DNA of 64,000 nucleotides, taken from the NCBI RefSeq assembly GCF_051622035.1, contig NC_135360.1:7192001-7256000 (forward strand), given 5' to 3'. Of the stretch, positions 45,207 through 57,000 are shown one piece after another (positions within the stretch are counted from its first letter, which is position 1; each line of letters opens with the position of its first letter). Made by a program: the position numbers and the translations under genes. The notes beneath the pieces are model-generated. The model had not been told where the DNA came from, did not search any database, and worked only from the letters and a program-made list of their open reading frames with translations. The stretch is from Arctopsyche grandis. Lineage: Eukaryota > Arthropoda > Insecta > Trichoptera > Hydropsychidae.

Positions 45207-46852
45207 TGAGTATTATTTTATTTATTATTTTATTAATTGAAAAATCAACAGACAGGATGTACAGAGATAGGTATAAAAAAAACAAAAAGTAAATAAATAA
45301 TATATGTAACATCCGAGTCCAATAATAGATTTTTACAAAAATGAAAAAGATAAATATAAGGAAAACAAATTAAAAAGTAAAGAATAAAGGCATGACAAAA
45401 TATGTAGTACATTGCATAATTAAACTATAGTATTAAAATATTTGGAAAAAGTTATAAGATAGAATATAAGAAGAAATTGAAATTTACAAATATAAAAAAC
45501 AAATGAAAAAGGTAAATACAAAATAAACAGATGAAAAGGAAAAGAATGAAAGCTATAATATGATTAAATAGCACATTACATAACTAAACTAAAGTATAAA
45601 AATAATGGAAATATTGGAAAAATAGAATAGGAGAAAAAATGAATCAATCGGTTAAGATTCTCTTGATGTTAGACCTGAATTGATGTAGGGAAATACCAAA
45701 CAGATCAACCTCATTCAGCTCTCCGTTAAACATACGATAAACGCGCTGCAGATAAAAATATTTTTGGGAATTAGTATTGAAAGGATCAAGTGAAAAGAGT
45801 GCAACGCGTCTAGAGTATCGAACTGGGATTCTGAAATTAACCTTATTCAGTAAATCAGAACAATCAAGAAAACCATTTATGAGCTTAAAGAAGAATATAG
45901 CATCAGAATGTCGTCGCCTGACAGAAAGATTGTTAAAAGCAAGGATTTTTAAAATGTCGGAAACAGTAGAATGGGTATAGGTAGGAAAAAGGTAGCGTAA
46001 GGATTTAATAAATTTAAGTTGAACTTTCTCAATACAATTAATATGGGATAAATAAAAAGGTGACCAGATAATTGAGGCAAATTCAAGGTGAGACCTTACA
46101 AAGGAAAAATAAAGTAATTTTAGTACATAAGGATCATTAAAGGGTTTTGTTGAGCGGAGTAGGAATCCAAGAGATTTAAATGCTTTGTTGGTAATAAAAG
46201 AAATATGTTCAGAGAAATCTAGTTTATTATTGAGTATTACACCAAGATCCTTAATAGAAGATGACGTGTTAAGGATTGAATGATTTAATTGATATTGATT
46301 AGTAATAATTGACTTATTTCTAGTGAAATTTAAAATAGAGCATTTTTCTAGATTAATAAAAAGATCATTATTTAAACAATATATAGAGAATCTATCTAGA
46401 TCTTCTTGTATCTTATGACAATCGTCTATGGTGTATATAGGTTTGTAAATTTTTAAATCATCAGCGTAAAGAAGTATAAAGGAATGTTTGAAGATGTATG
46501 AGATATCATTAATATAGAGTAAAAAGAATAAGGGACCTAAATGCGACCCTTGTGGGACACCGGAAGGAATATGTCTAAGTGATGATCTAAAACCATTGAG
46601 AATTATGATTTGGTGACGATTTAGTATATACGAAGAGATCCAACGAAATAAATTTCCTCGGATTCCAAGGGACCAAAGTTTATTGAGTAAAAGGTTGTGA
46701 TTGATTTTATCAAAAGCTTTAGAGAAATCCGTATAAACGACGTCTATTTGGATTCGTTTGTCCATATAAGATGTGAGAGTACTAGTGAAATTAAGCAGGT
46801 TAGTCTCTACCGATCTCCCCTTAAAAAAACCATGTTGTTCAGGTATGAGTAT
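45207..46852 (-). mobile_element. 5'-truncated LINE with 7-bp target duplication
   Basis: LINE body 45214-46845 on the minus strand, flanked by TGAGTAT at 45207-45213 and 46846-46852. 3' UTR 45214-45643, ending (in element sense) TGTTGATTTTTCAAT and an AATAAAATAATAAAT tail. The same 3' UTR occurs at 53398-53830. Truncated within RT at its 5' end. Confidence 0.9.
45644..46765 (-). CDS. LINE reverse transcriptase, C-terminal part (Jockey/CR1-like)
   Basis: 373 codons of intact frame. Motifs: VVYTDFSKAFDKINH, SGVPQGSHLGPLFFLLYIND, LLYADDLKIY (catalytic YADD) and DLGVILNNKLDF, then the C-terminal region with SIIWSPFY, LRYLFPTYTH and [10 protein letters not shown], ending SNIKRILTD. The frame continues a few residues upstream with PEQHGFFKG-like sequence (about 46830). 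Endonuclease, ORF1 and the first RT blocks are absent, so the copy is dead on arrival, but with no stops it looks young. Confidence 0.9.
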   Translation of the reverse strand: MDKRIQIDVVYTDFSKAFDKINHNLLLNKLWSLGIRGNLFRWISSYILNRHQIIILNGFRSSLRHIPSGVPQGSHLGPLFFLLYINDISYIFKHSFILLYADDLKIYKPIYTIDDCHKIQEDLDRFSIYCLNNDLFINLEKCSILNFTRNKSIITNQYQLNHSILNTSSSIKDLGVILNNKLDFSEHISFITNKAFKSLGFLLRSTKPFNDPYVLKLLYFSFVRSHLEFASIIWSPFYLSHINCIEKVQLKFIKSLRYLFPTYTHSTVSDILKILAFNNLSVRRRHSDAIFFFKLINGFLDCSDLLNKVNFRIPVRYSRRVALFSLDPFNTNSQKYFYLQRVYRMFNGELNEVDLFGISLHQFRSNIKRILTD

Positions 46853-48007
46853 GATTAATATACAATAAAATTTATGTACGATTTATAGATGTCTCGTTAA
46901 TTTGCTAGTTTTTCAGTGTCTTGTAATTCAGCGACTTGTACATATAATAAAAATAAAAAAAATGCTGCATTGTTTGTAATTGGCCAGGAAGGCGCATTGG
47001 GGTTACCCGTAAGGCCTTCCTGGTATATGTAAAAAAAATAAAATAAAGTCGACGATCTAAAGCACATTGTGTTTAGGTAATCGATTATCTAAATTTCAAT
47101 TTAGCCTAGCAAATGTATTGATTTGATTAGAGAATTGGAATCCTTCAAACAGCACGGGCCCTGAAAATCTGGAATTTATCACACCTGACTCTACTTTATA
47201 TGTATTTACAAATGTTTTTTGTATATTTTTATTTTTATTCCAGTCTTTAAATTTGAGGATATATGTATATTTTTTCAGCCTTCGGTATTTTCTCAGAGGT
47301 CAATTTGACTGATGCGTCTGTCAACAGACAAAAGGGAAAGAGGCCATTTGGCCAAACAGTCACTTAGCGGGTTGAACGCACACATCTCTCTGTATGTACA
47401 TATCTAGCTGTACAACAATCACTAAGGTTTTAAATGTATAGGGAAACAAATAAATACTTATATTTAAACAGTATTTATTAGTGACCGATGTATTGTATTG
47501 GTACAATGATGAAGCTGAACTAATTTGAGGGGAGAAAATATTCCCATTTTATTGATACGAATTCTGAGATAAAATACGCTGTCGTGAGATAAAAGTATAT
47601 TCGATCATTAAATATATAAAAACTCAAAACAATTAAGACAAACATTGGCAACATCCACCTTTTTATAAGCATGAGAAGCTTTTTTTTTATTTTGCTTACT
47701 GATTTCCACTTTGTTCCACAATACGTTCAAGTACAAATTTTGCTTCAAAAACATAATAATTCTTATATAAAGGTGTCAGGATAGTATTTGAGTATGAGTT
47801 ATTTTAAACTAATTTTTGTTTAGTTGTGAACAACAGAACTATTGTAAGCACACAAGGTTCTCACTAATGTTATTTAAAAATATTAACATCCTAGTGTAGG
47901 TCTATAATTGTATTACTAATCCTAATTGGTCTATAAATCCTACTCCTGTAGAACAATAGGCTAAGATAATATACGTACTACCTTACACTAAATAAAAGTA
48001 CTAAGTA

Positions 48008-48175
48008 GCCAGCAGTTTGGCTTAATGGTAGCGTATATATTTAGCACCACTACGATCACTGGTTTGATTCGCCAATAAACTGCTGGTTAGATTTGGTGGT
48101 TTTGGGACTCCAAATCGATCGTTTCTCTATCAGAGTTTGCCAATTTTATCTGATCATTTCATTTATCTGATCATT
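48008..48175 (+). mobile_element. truncated tRNA-derived SINE, type A head
   Basis: Head and the first part of the central domain only (GCCAGCAGTTTGGCTTAATG ... TTTGCCAATTTTATCTGATC). The 85 bp before it are the same as before the SINE at 30774. Confidence 0.7.
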
Positions 48176-48597
48176 AAATCAATCCAAAAACAGTTCTAAA
48201 TCAAAATCAACATAGTTCAACTACCTATTAGAATGTATGTAATAGATAATACAGTCATAAAATTGGATATCTACATACATTCAAACTTGAAATGATGCAG
48301 TTCTTCAGTGATGTGAATCAATTTGCAATATAGCGTTGATAATGCGAAAGTAATGGTACGATAAGGGATTCAAATTGAATTCTCCAGTTTGGCAAATTGA
48401 TTTTAGTATAATATATATAAATTCGCTTAAAATGTAATTGTTCGATTTAAATAAGAATATTTTGGATACGGTTGAGAACACCTGTAACTTATACTAATTT
48501 AATAACATCCGCGATCTACACGATAAAAAGTATCATATATATATATATCGATAAATACATATATATAATACAATAAAAAGTTACTTTTTACTTTTAG

Positions 48598-48725
48598 GAC
48601 TTTTGAACATTTTGTCGCTTGAACGTTATTTCCGTGAACATTTTGTCGCGGGTACATTTTGTCAGTGCACTAATTTTCGGGTACATTTTGTCGTTGAACC
48701 TTTTGGACTTGAACCAATTGTCGTG
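48598..48725. repeat. degenerate short repeats (GAACATTTTGTCG-like)
   Basis: Six to seven imperfect units of 16-19 bp, such as GAACATTTTGTCGC, GGGTACATTTTGTC and GAACCAATTGTCG. Similar in style to 16650-16820. Confidence 0.55.
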
Positions 48726-48880
48726 TAAAATTATAATATGTATATGTATGTATCTACTTACATATGTACTTATATAAAGTGTTTGTAAATAAAAAACATA
48801 TGAAATAATAATAGGTCTTTAATTAACCATATTGATTTGTATACACGTACATATTGTTAAACATCAAATGCAAATACGCA

Positions 48881-50500
48881 ATAATTTTTCATTATAAGAT
48901 TATATCAAAATATTATCATTTGTGCAAAAACGTATATAAAAAAGTTCATAAAAATACAATATTTTTGAATTTTCATAGAAAAGTAAAAAAATATTATTCG
49001 GTACGTAAAAAATTTACGATTTTAAAAGGCAGCTTTTGAATTTGATACAAGAAAACTTTACCTAACAATATAAAATGTACAGTAAATAACATCAAAACTA
49101 TCATCTTGGATGTGTAGATTAAAAAAAAACAACAATCAGATTTTAATCACAGTATCGGTCGTAAATTAGAAATAGGTTTGTGAATTTCTAAATTATAAAT
49201 TATACAAACTAAATGGGAAGTTGGATGTAAATGTTAAATGTTTAACTTATTATGTTAAAATTCAATGTCGGCGATAAACTTTCAATCTATTTACAAACAG
49301 TACAACTACATATGACACATGGAAAAATATCTAAATGAGTATTTACAGCGATGAATGCCTACATGAACATTTATTTTAACCCTTTGACTGCTACAACAAC
49401 GATAAAATGTTTTGAAATCGGCGAAGATTGCTACGACGATCGTTGTTGTCGTCATTAATTGTCGTATTTCAATACTTTCTTTGCCAGCGCATCAGTGGCA
49501 CGAAACATTTTTTTTATATACGTATTTATATTTATTTTTCAATCAAGCTTTATAAATATTTATCAATTTTTTAAAAGCTCTTCAATTTCGGGTTCATCAT
49601 CAAAGTAAATTTCGGGTTCGTTGTCATAGTCATATAAGGAGTTATTACTTGGGAATTGATTATTGTCGATAAATTCATTTTCAGAATCAGTAGAGCTGCT
49701 GATTTGTCGAGTTCCTCAGCGAGGAGCTATTATTTCGCTTTCGTCACTTTCACTGTCCGATATCATTTTGCAGAGTTAAAATAAATGGCAAAAAACAATA
49801 GAAATCCGCTTTCAATTATATAGGTCACGAGACGTCACGAATTCGTGCAATCAATCAAATGCAACTGAAATGCATACAAAATGTTTATGATACATGTTGA
49901 AAAATTATTTGATTATTAGAAACTTCGCATCCTTGTGTGTCTCGCTCACACGTACACAATTAAAACCAAGAAAGAAAGAGAGAAAGACCGCTACCTGTTT
50001 CAAATGTATCGCATGTTTTAACAACGACAAATACATCGATGTCTCAAAATAGATTATTGAAAAAAATAATGCGTCGAAAACAATCGTCAAAACTTATTAA
50101 GTGTAAATATGTAGGTATCTCTTTCGCACGCACGCATGTAAAAGCAAGACAGAAAGAGAGAGCGCGAGTCCACAACTGCTTCTTAAAAATGTATATAAAG
50201 TATTAAAAAATTTACGCGCGTTCGGCGAAGTAAGTATGTAAAAAAATATATTATATTTATTTTTTATAAAGTAATTACAAATGTTAGCATTTTTCGCTTG
50301 GACATTGAAAAACCTCGTAGCAGCCAAAGGGTTAATGACATAACCTAACCCAACCTAACCTAAATCAGATTAATTTAGATTGCACTTCCAAAACGTTTGT
50401 TATTCACCCGTGCATACTGAAACACTGAAATCATTTGGCAGTAAACATATTATAAGTATTGTATGTAAATATATTACCTATCATTTACTTCTAATAACTA
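48881..50500. other. non-coding stretch, nothing recognised
   Basis: Short AT-rich ORFs only. AGAAAGAGAG-type runs at 49970-49990 and 50150-50170, and AACCTAACC motifs at 50341-50361. Two TTTATT (reverse AATAAA) near 50545 and 50640 could serve the four-TM gene. Confidence 0.4.
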
Positions 50501-50798
50501 AAGAGTCCGCAGGAATTAGGCGATCATCGAAATTTTAGCATTTATTTAAAAGGAACAATATTACAACAATTAATTCTTGCATTATTATAACGTGACAGTG
50601 ATCTGGTATTAAAATGACTGGAATTAACTAATTACTAATTTATTAAATTCATGGTGGGGAAATGTTGTCACGGTAATGAAGAAAAAGCAAAATTTTTTTA
50701 TATCATATGATTAAGAAACTCTTTCCTGTGGACTCGTCAATTTTTTATGCAAAAAAATAGAAGCATTCATTATAAGGCAGTTTCCGTCTATAATAATA

Positions 50799-51067
50799 TT
50801 AACTAAGCCAATTGAAGGAAGTCAAAAAATTTTCAAAAGTTGGTAAATCCCCATTCATTGAGAACGTTAAGATGGCATCGACGAGGAAAACTGCACCGTT
50901 GATGAAGGCCATTGCAGCTTTTCCGAATTGCATGTCTCTATATTCGCCCTTTGATGAGTGTTGATAAGCTTCGATGGTCCATGCACCCGATGCAACGAAC
51001 AGAGTGCAACCGATCAGAGAAAAGAAGATGTCAATGCGTATGTCGATTGGCGCTTGCAATACGTATC
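50799..51067 (-). CDS. four-TM gene, exon 3
   Basis: Acceptor CATTTTAG at 51068-51075. Encodes YVLQAPIDIRIDIFFSLIGC, TLFVASGAWTIEAYQHSSKG, EYRDMQFGKAAMAFINGAVF, LVDAILTFSMNGD and a C-terminal LPTFENFLTSFNWLS before the stop. Holds TM3 and TM4; the Gly at its first codon is split with exon 2. Confidence 0.88.
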
Positions 51068-54000
51068 CTAAAATGATAACCAAATTAGCATACGAACAAT
51101 AGACGACAGTGTGATAATTAGTTTTATTAAGGTATGTAAATACCGGCAGCCAGTCCAATCATGACGATGATGAAGCCAAAAAACGTTCCCGTTGTCAGTA
51201 TGGCTCGGTGAATGTCTCCGCATTCGAAACTGATGTAGTGGATACCGAAGCATATGCATGTCAACGCCTGAAAAATTATACATATGTATATTGTTAAATA
51301 CCTTTGTAATATATTATTATACAGTTGAATAAAATCATCAGTACGGCATGTATATATGTATGTATCGGAACCGACTCTGATATTTATTTAATGAAAAATG
51401 AACAGACAACAGATGTACAAATGCATAAAAATTATGAATAAATGTAGCAAAATAACATCTGAGCCCAATTATAGATTTTTACAAATGACATAAAATGGTA
51501 CATAGAGATAAACAAACGAAAAAGTGCATAACTTAACATAAAGTTATATAATATTGGATAAAATTTAAAGGTTGTGGCTATTTGCAGGTACTATATCTGC
51601 AAATTATTGGCTATTTGCAGGTACTATATCTGCGAATTATTGGCTATTTGCAGTTACTATATCTGCGACAGGCGCAAAGCCTTCTGCGCATGCGCGTGAA
51701 CTGTCACTGTCAGCGTGTTTACTGTTAAAATTTTGTCTTAAACCTCTTTATATTTAGTTCGAACTCGTAAAGTGACGTAGAGTAAAAAATATAATCCAAA
51801 TTAGTTAATATTATTAATTGTTAAAAAATTATTATCCTATACAACGTATAGTACCTACATACAAGTACAAGCCGCGAAGTAGCTAAATTATATACATCTA
51901 TTATAATAACGTGCGAAATTTGTTTGCCTCATGTATAATGAACGATTGATTAAACAAGTCTATTTAACAGTAAACACGTTGACAGTGACAGTTCACGCAC
52001 AGTCACAGCATCGCAGCAGATTTATTCAAATGTGTAGTAGAGATTTGCAATATTTTAACACGTTTTCTGACATCATATATTATCCAATATCCATCATACA
52101 TATATGTATGTATATAATAGCGGTCTCCGTGACGAGCCGGAATGTGAAATGCCGGAAAACGCAAATATCGGAAGGCAAAGATCGAAAATCGAAAGATCTT
52201 AAGTCGAAAGATCAAAAAAAAGGGTGCATGGTAAACGGTACATACTCACTTAATTTGCGCGAGCAGGATACAACAGGAGCAAGAGGAACAGGCTTTTCCT
52301 CCCATGAGGTAGACCTCTATTTGATGGTGGTAGATTTCTATTTGATGGTGTTTTATATTGTTTACATGTAGTTATATAGGTAGTTTTTACCATTGTTTTT
52401 TAAATTAAATATAAATATAAAATTAAATTTATTAAAAATGTATTTGACAAAAATTTGTCCGCGTATGGATCGAACACAGAACCGACAAATTTATTTTAAT
52501 TTAATAACTCAATATGCCAACACCCATGCGATGATATTTCATCGGGTTTAACACTAGTAAAGTTGTACATATAATATTGCATCAATAACATTTATATTTA
52601 CACAATGTAAAAATAAAGATTGGTGACGATAGGTTTAGATAAGAAAGTTTATATATACAGTTAATGTTATACACAACGTCGAAATCAACATCGGAATTAT
52701 TTTTAACCGATACTTTTAAGAACAAAAACAACTTTGTAAATAGGCGTGGTTGTCATCGTGTTTTCACAGACGGCGGCAAATAAAATGCTGGCTTCTTCTT
52801 GTTTAACTTTAAAATTCAAATGGCCAAGACTGCAGTGTTGCCTTTACATATTGAGATTATATGTAAATAATTATCATACTCAAAACCAGCAAACGAACGA
52901 ATTCCGTAAAGTAGACAGTGTCGCACATGCTTTTGGCTAGTAACTATATATATTTATATTATATATATAGTATACAATGTACATACATAACATGTCTGCA
53001 TTATTTATCTCGCATAAACGAACTACATATATACAGATGTGACCATGTTTGATTATACTCCAAAGGAAGCTACTTGGCTAGGTCCAAATTACTACATACA
53101 TAGATGCTCAAACAACATATACTGACGACATACTGATGCTATATTCTTCTTTAAGCTCATAAATGGTTTCCTTGATTGTTCTGATTTACTGAATAAGGTT
53201 AATTTCAGAATCCCAGTTCGGTACTCTAGACGCGTTGCACTCTTTTCACTTGATCCTTTCAATACTAATTCCCAAAAATATTCTTATCTGCAGCGCGTTT
53301 ATCGTATGTTTAACGGAGAGCTGAATGAGGTTGATGTATTTGGTATTTTCCTACATCAATTCAGGTCTAACATCAAGAGAATCTTGACCGATTGATTCAT
53401 TTCTTCTCCTATTCTATTTTTCCAATATTTCCAATATTTTTATACTTTAGTTTAGTTATGTAATGTGCTATTTAATCATATTATAGCTTTCATTCTTTTC
53501 CTTTTCATTTGTTTATTTTGTATTTACCTTTTTCATTTGTTTTATATTTGTAAATTTCAATTTCTTCTTATATTCTATTTTATAATCTTTTTCCAATATT
53601 TTAATACTATAGTTTAATTATGCAATGTTCTACATATTTTGTCATGTTAAGCCCTTATTTTCTTTTTCATTTGTTTTCCTTATATTTATCTTTTTTATTT
53701 TTTTTTTATAATTTTTGTACAAATCTGTAATTGGACTCGGATGTTACATATATTATATATTTACTATTTGTTTTTTTATACATATCTATGTACATCCCGT
53801 TGTCTGTTGATTTTTCTATAAATAAAATAAAAAAAAAAAAAAAAAAAAAATGTATATGTACATACCAGGGGGCGTGCGGTGAAAATCTCTCTGTTTTTTT
53901 CGTACAGCCTTACTTAATATGCGCGAGCAGATACATATAAATTTTTCTCTATGATGCATAAATAGAATGCATCATAAAAGAATGCGGCATAAAAGCGGCT

Positions 54001-57000
54001 TTTACTTTCGGCAGAAAACATTTGGGGACGTCAAAAAATCTTGTTTATATCGGAATAAAAATGGAAAATATTCTTTGCATACACCTTATTGATTTATAAA
54101 ATATAAAAAAAATAAGCTTATTTTTGAAAAAATATGTATGTATGAAACAAAAAATATACGAACTTTCGGAAAAACTAAACGTTACACATCTGTTTTTGAG
54201 ACAAAATAAAGTAAAGGGGACCTATCTAACGATTCGTTCCATAGGATGAACAATTTCTAAGAATTTTACCCAAGGCATACCACTTAAACACCAAAATATA
54301 CTTGTTTCGAAATAATAAAATCTTTTTTTTTTCAAAGCACATTGCAGCGATTATTTTATCAGTAACCCAAAAGTAACATACATAAGAAATAAACGTAGCA
54401 TTCATAGATCCATAGTATCTCATTAATCGTTAAATTCATAATATTTTTTAAATTCACACTATTCCTTAATTTAGGGGGGCGAGCCCCCCCTATTACGTCC
54501 CTGAAAAAAATGCATAATATTTTCAGTTAATGTTAATTGAAAATTGGGATTTTGGGGAGGGGGCCCCTATCCTATATTTCTGTATAAATACATGGTTGTG
54601 TCTAGGTTAGGAATAGATTTTATATTAGGAAAATGTTTAAAATTGTGTATTTAAATCTTACTATATCGTCGAAGTACAATTAAATGTTATTCTGAAGTAA
54701 ATTTAAATCGCTGGTTGATGATGAATCGTCCTATCAAAATTGTTTTAAGCAATTCAGTTTATATTATTCACAGAAATTTGTTTTTTCCCATTTTTATTTC
54801 AGTATGTAGTTGTTACATAGGTATTGGTATATACATATACATAATCTTGAGGTTGGAAATGGGCCCGGCAAAAGGGCCCACGCAAATGTTGAAACTTACA
54901 TTTCGAGCCTAATAAAAAAAAGTTAACCGATACTTGGGCTGTTAAAGCAGGTATTAATTGTTTGTATATATCGTAAGAAATTCGTTTTGTTAAAATACCC
55001 AAACTTTAGGTCCCAAAGTGCAATATCCTATACATTTTTACACACGTGAAATAGTTAAAAATTTATTTAATTTTACTGAGGGCCCATATTTTCTAACAGA
55101 TAGTGGGGCCCACATGCCATCGGGCATGTTCGCTTGTATGGCCAGTCCGCCACTGGTGATGATGCATTATGCTGCGTACGGACCAAACCAACGACGATTT
55201 TGGGCCAACTTTTAAAACCAGTAGCGTACAAAATATCGAAATAAAAATTAAATTAAAAAATTGAAATTAAATATCAAAATTCAGCTAAAGAGCGAGATTG
55301 AGCTAAAATTAGATCATCGTTGATGTTTTGAATTACAACAATGTTTTGAATTACGACGATACGCATTACAACCAGAGAAATACTATAATTTCTCTGATTA
55401 CGAGCGAAAAAAAAACCTGGTTATTATTTCTTTAAAGTCATCGATATACTACTGTTATTCGGCCGTCGATGGAATATTTAACAAAAAAAACGTCAGTGTC
55501 GGATGTTGGTGATTTGTCAAAGGGTTTTTTTTTCTTTCGTCGAAATAAAATTAATAATCACACATTATCCGATAAATTTTACCTCTGAGATGTATTTAAT
55601 TAATTGATTTATTTCAACGAGAGAAACAATTGAAGACTAAAAAAATTTCGATTGATGTACCGACAACGCATGGATTGCGACGATCGCTCGATCACCCATA
55701 CTAATACATGATATATTCTCAGTAACTGTGCATTACGGGGAAGTAAAATAATAATTCTTTGATTTTTTTTTTGATCTTAGTGCGTATCTTCGTAAGTCAA
55801 AACATCTTCGACAAACAAAAGTCGAGGATTACCTGTATGTGAATATTGATGATCTAATTTTAGGTCAATCTCGAAAATTTATTTAAATTGAGCATGTTCT
55901 GTTTTTACTTTCAATATTTTATTTTAATTTTAATATGTCGATTATAATTTTATTTTGATATTTGAATTTATATTTAATAAAATGATAATAGTTTTAATTT
56001 TGATATTTAATTTCAATTTTTAAATTGAATTTTTATTTCGATATTTTGTACGCTACTGGTTTTATCCTGCTGGTTAAAACGATGAAGAGAAAACAATTGT
56101 GTGTTTAACAATAAATGAAGAATTATATAAGGAGTTATCAAAGGCAAAAAATAACCTCGATATTAAAAAAGAAATTAAAATCTACATGCTTGACAGGAGA
56201 AAAAGCCGATAATTTTAAAAAATTATTTTCGTCCCTTTTAACAATAAAACCAACTTCGATCGAAACTGAAAGAGTTTTTTCCATTGTTGGAAATTTTTGT
56301 ACCAAATCTAGGCTTTCGGATTCTCATTTAAATATTTTAGTATTCTTAAGAAGCTACTTTAAATAAGTTTACTTTTATAATTACATTTTTTCAGTTCCAG
56401 TTAATAGATATATTATATATTGTTTACTTTTTTTTATATTTTGTAAATAAATAAATATATTTTTTTTATTAATACAAAATATATTAAATTGAAAAAAAAA
56501 ATGTTTTTTTACACGTGTCCCGGGATCCCGGGTATTGCGGGAACGATCCCGGGCTCCGTCCCGTGTCCCGGGAATTGAAAAAGTCCGGGAAATCAGAAAC
56601 CCTAGATACAACATATTAATAGCAAAACCAGTTTTCTCCCCTTAATTCGACATGGAAGTAGAGCACTCCAGATGTGGAAGATTTCGAGCTCAAACTCAAA
56701 TCTTTCTAGTTAGTTGTGAACTATTTATGTAATAAATCAAGATTGATTGTCTCAAATCAACATTTATAGTTCTACATATTGTAACCTACCCACGAAATCA
56801 ATCCAGAAGGCAATCGAGATATGCCCTTCCCAAAACACTACAAGACAGACAGTACATTGTAACTGCTCACACTTGATATCAAGTATGCATTAAAAAAATG
56901 TTTCAAGTGGCACATAAGACTTAAAAACATATAAAATTACTCCATCATATTATTCGTAGTGCCGAAAATGTGCGTATGGGTAAACCGTGGTCTTTTTAGA

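Larger units (their letters stand above)
44980..47042 (+). mobile_element. tRNA-derived SINE, type B, split by a LINE insertion
   Basis: The left part (44980-45213) has CACCGAGAGGCACCGGGTTC, the central domain and the ACTATTTGAGTAT segment. The right part (46846-47042) resumes TGAGTATGATTAATATACAA and ends with the hairpin GGCCAGGAAGGC / GCCTTCCTGG and an A/T tail. The order matches the intact SINE at 38981-39431. The gap is exactly the LINE plus its duplication TGAGTAT. Confidence 0.85.
47147..48880. repeat. long repeat R2, copy 1
   Basis: Parts 47147-47384, 47390-48006, 48176-48415 and 48770-48880 match 60765-60992, 61670-62306, 63627-63860 and 63884-64000 in the same order and orientation, closely by eye. 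Between them copy 1 has a SINE (48008-48175) and short-repeat DNA (48416-48769). No coding or terminal repeats were seen; the right end of copy 2 lies beyond the window. Confidence 0.8.

Noticed and set aside
50340-50362. Telomere-like AACCTAACC repeat
   Set aside because: Only two or three irregular units and not TTAGG tandem; a similar AGGTTAGGATAGG stretch at 19962-19990 is also irregular. No telomeric array.
54474-54503. Complete hAT element ending at CAGGGACGTAAT
   Set aside because: Only one end found; no matching inverted left end within several kb.
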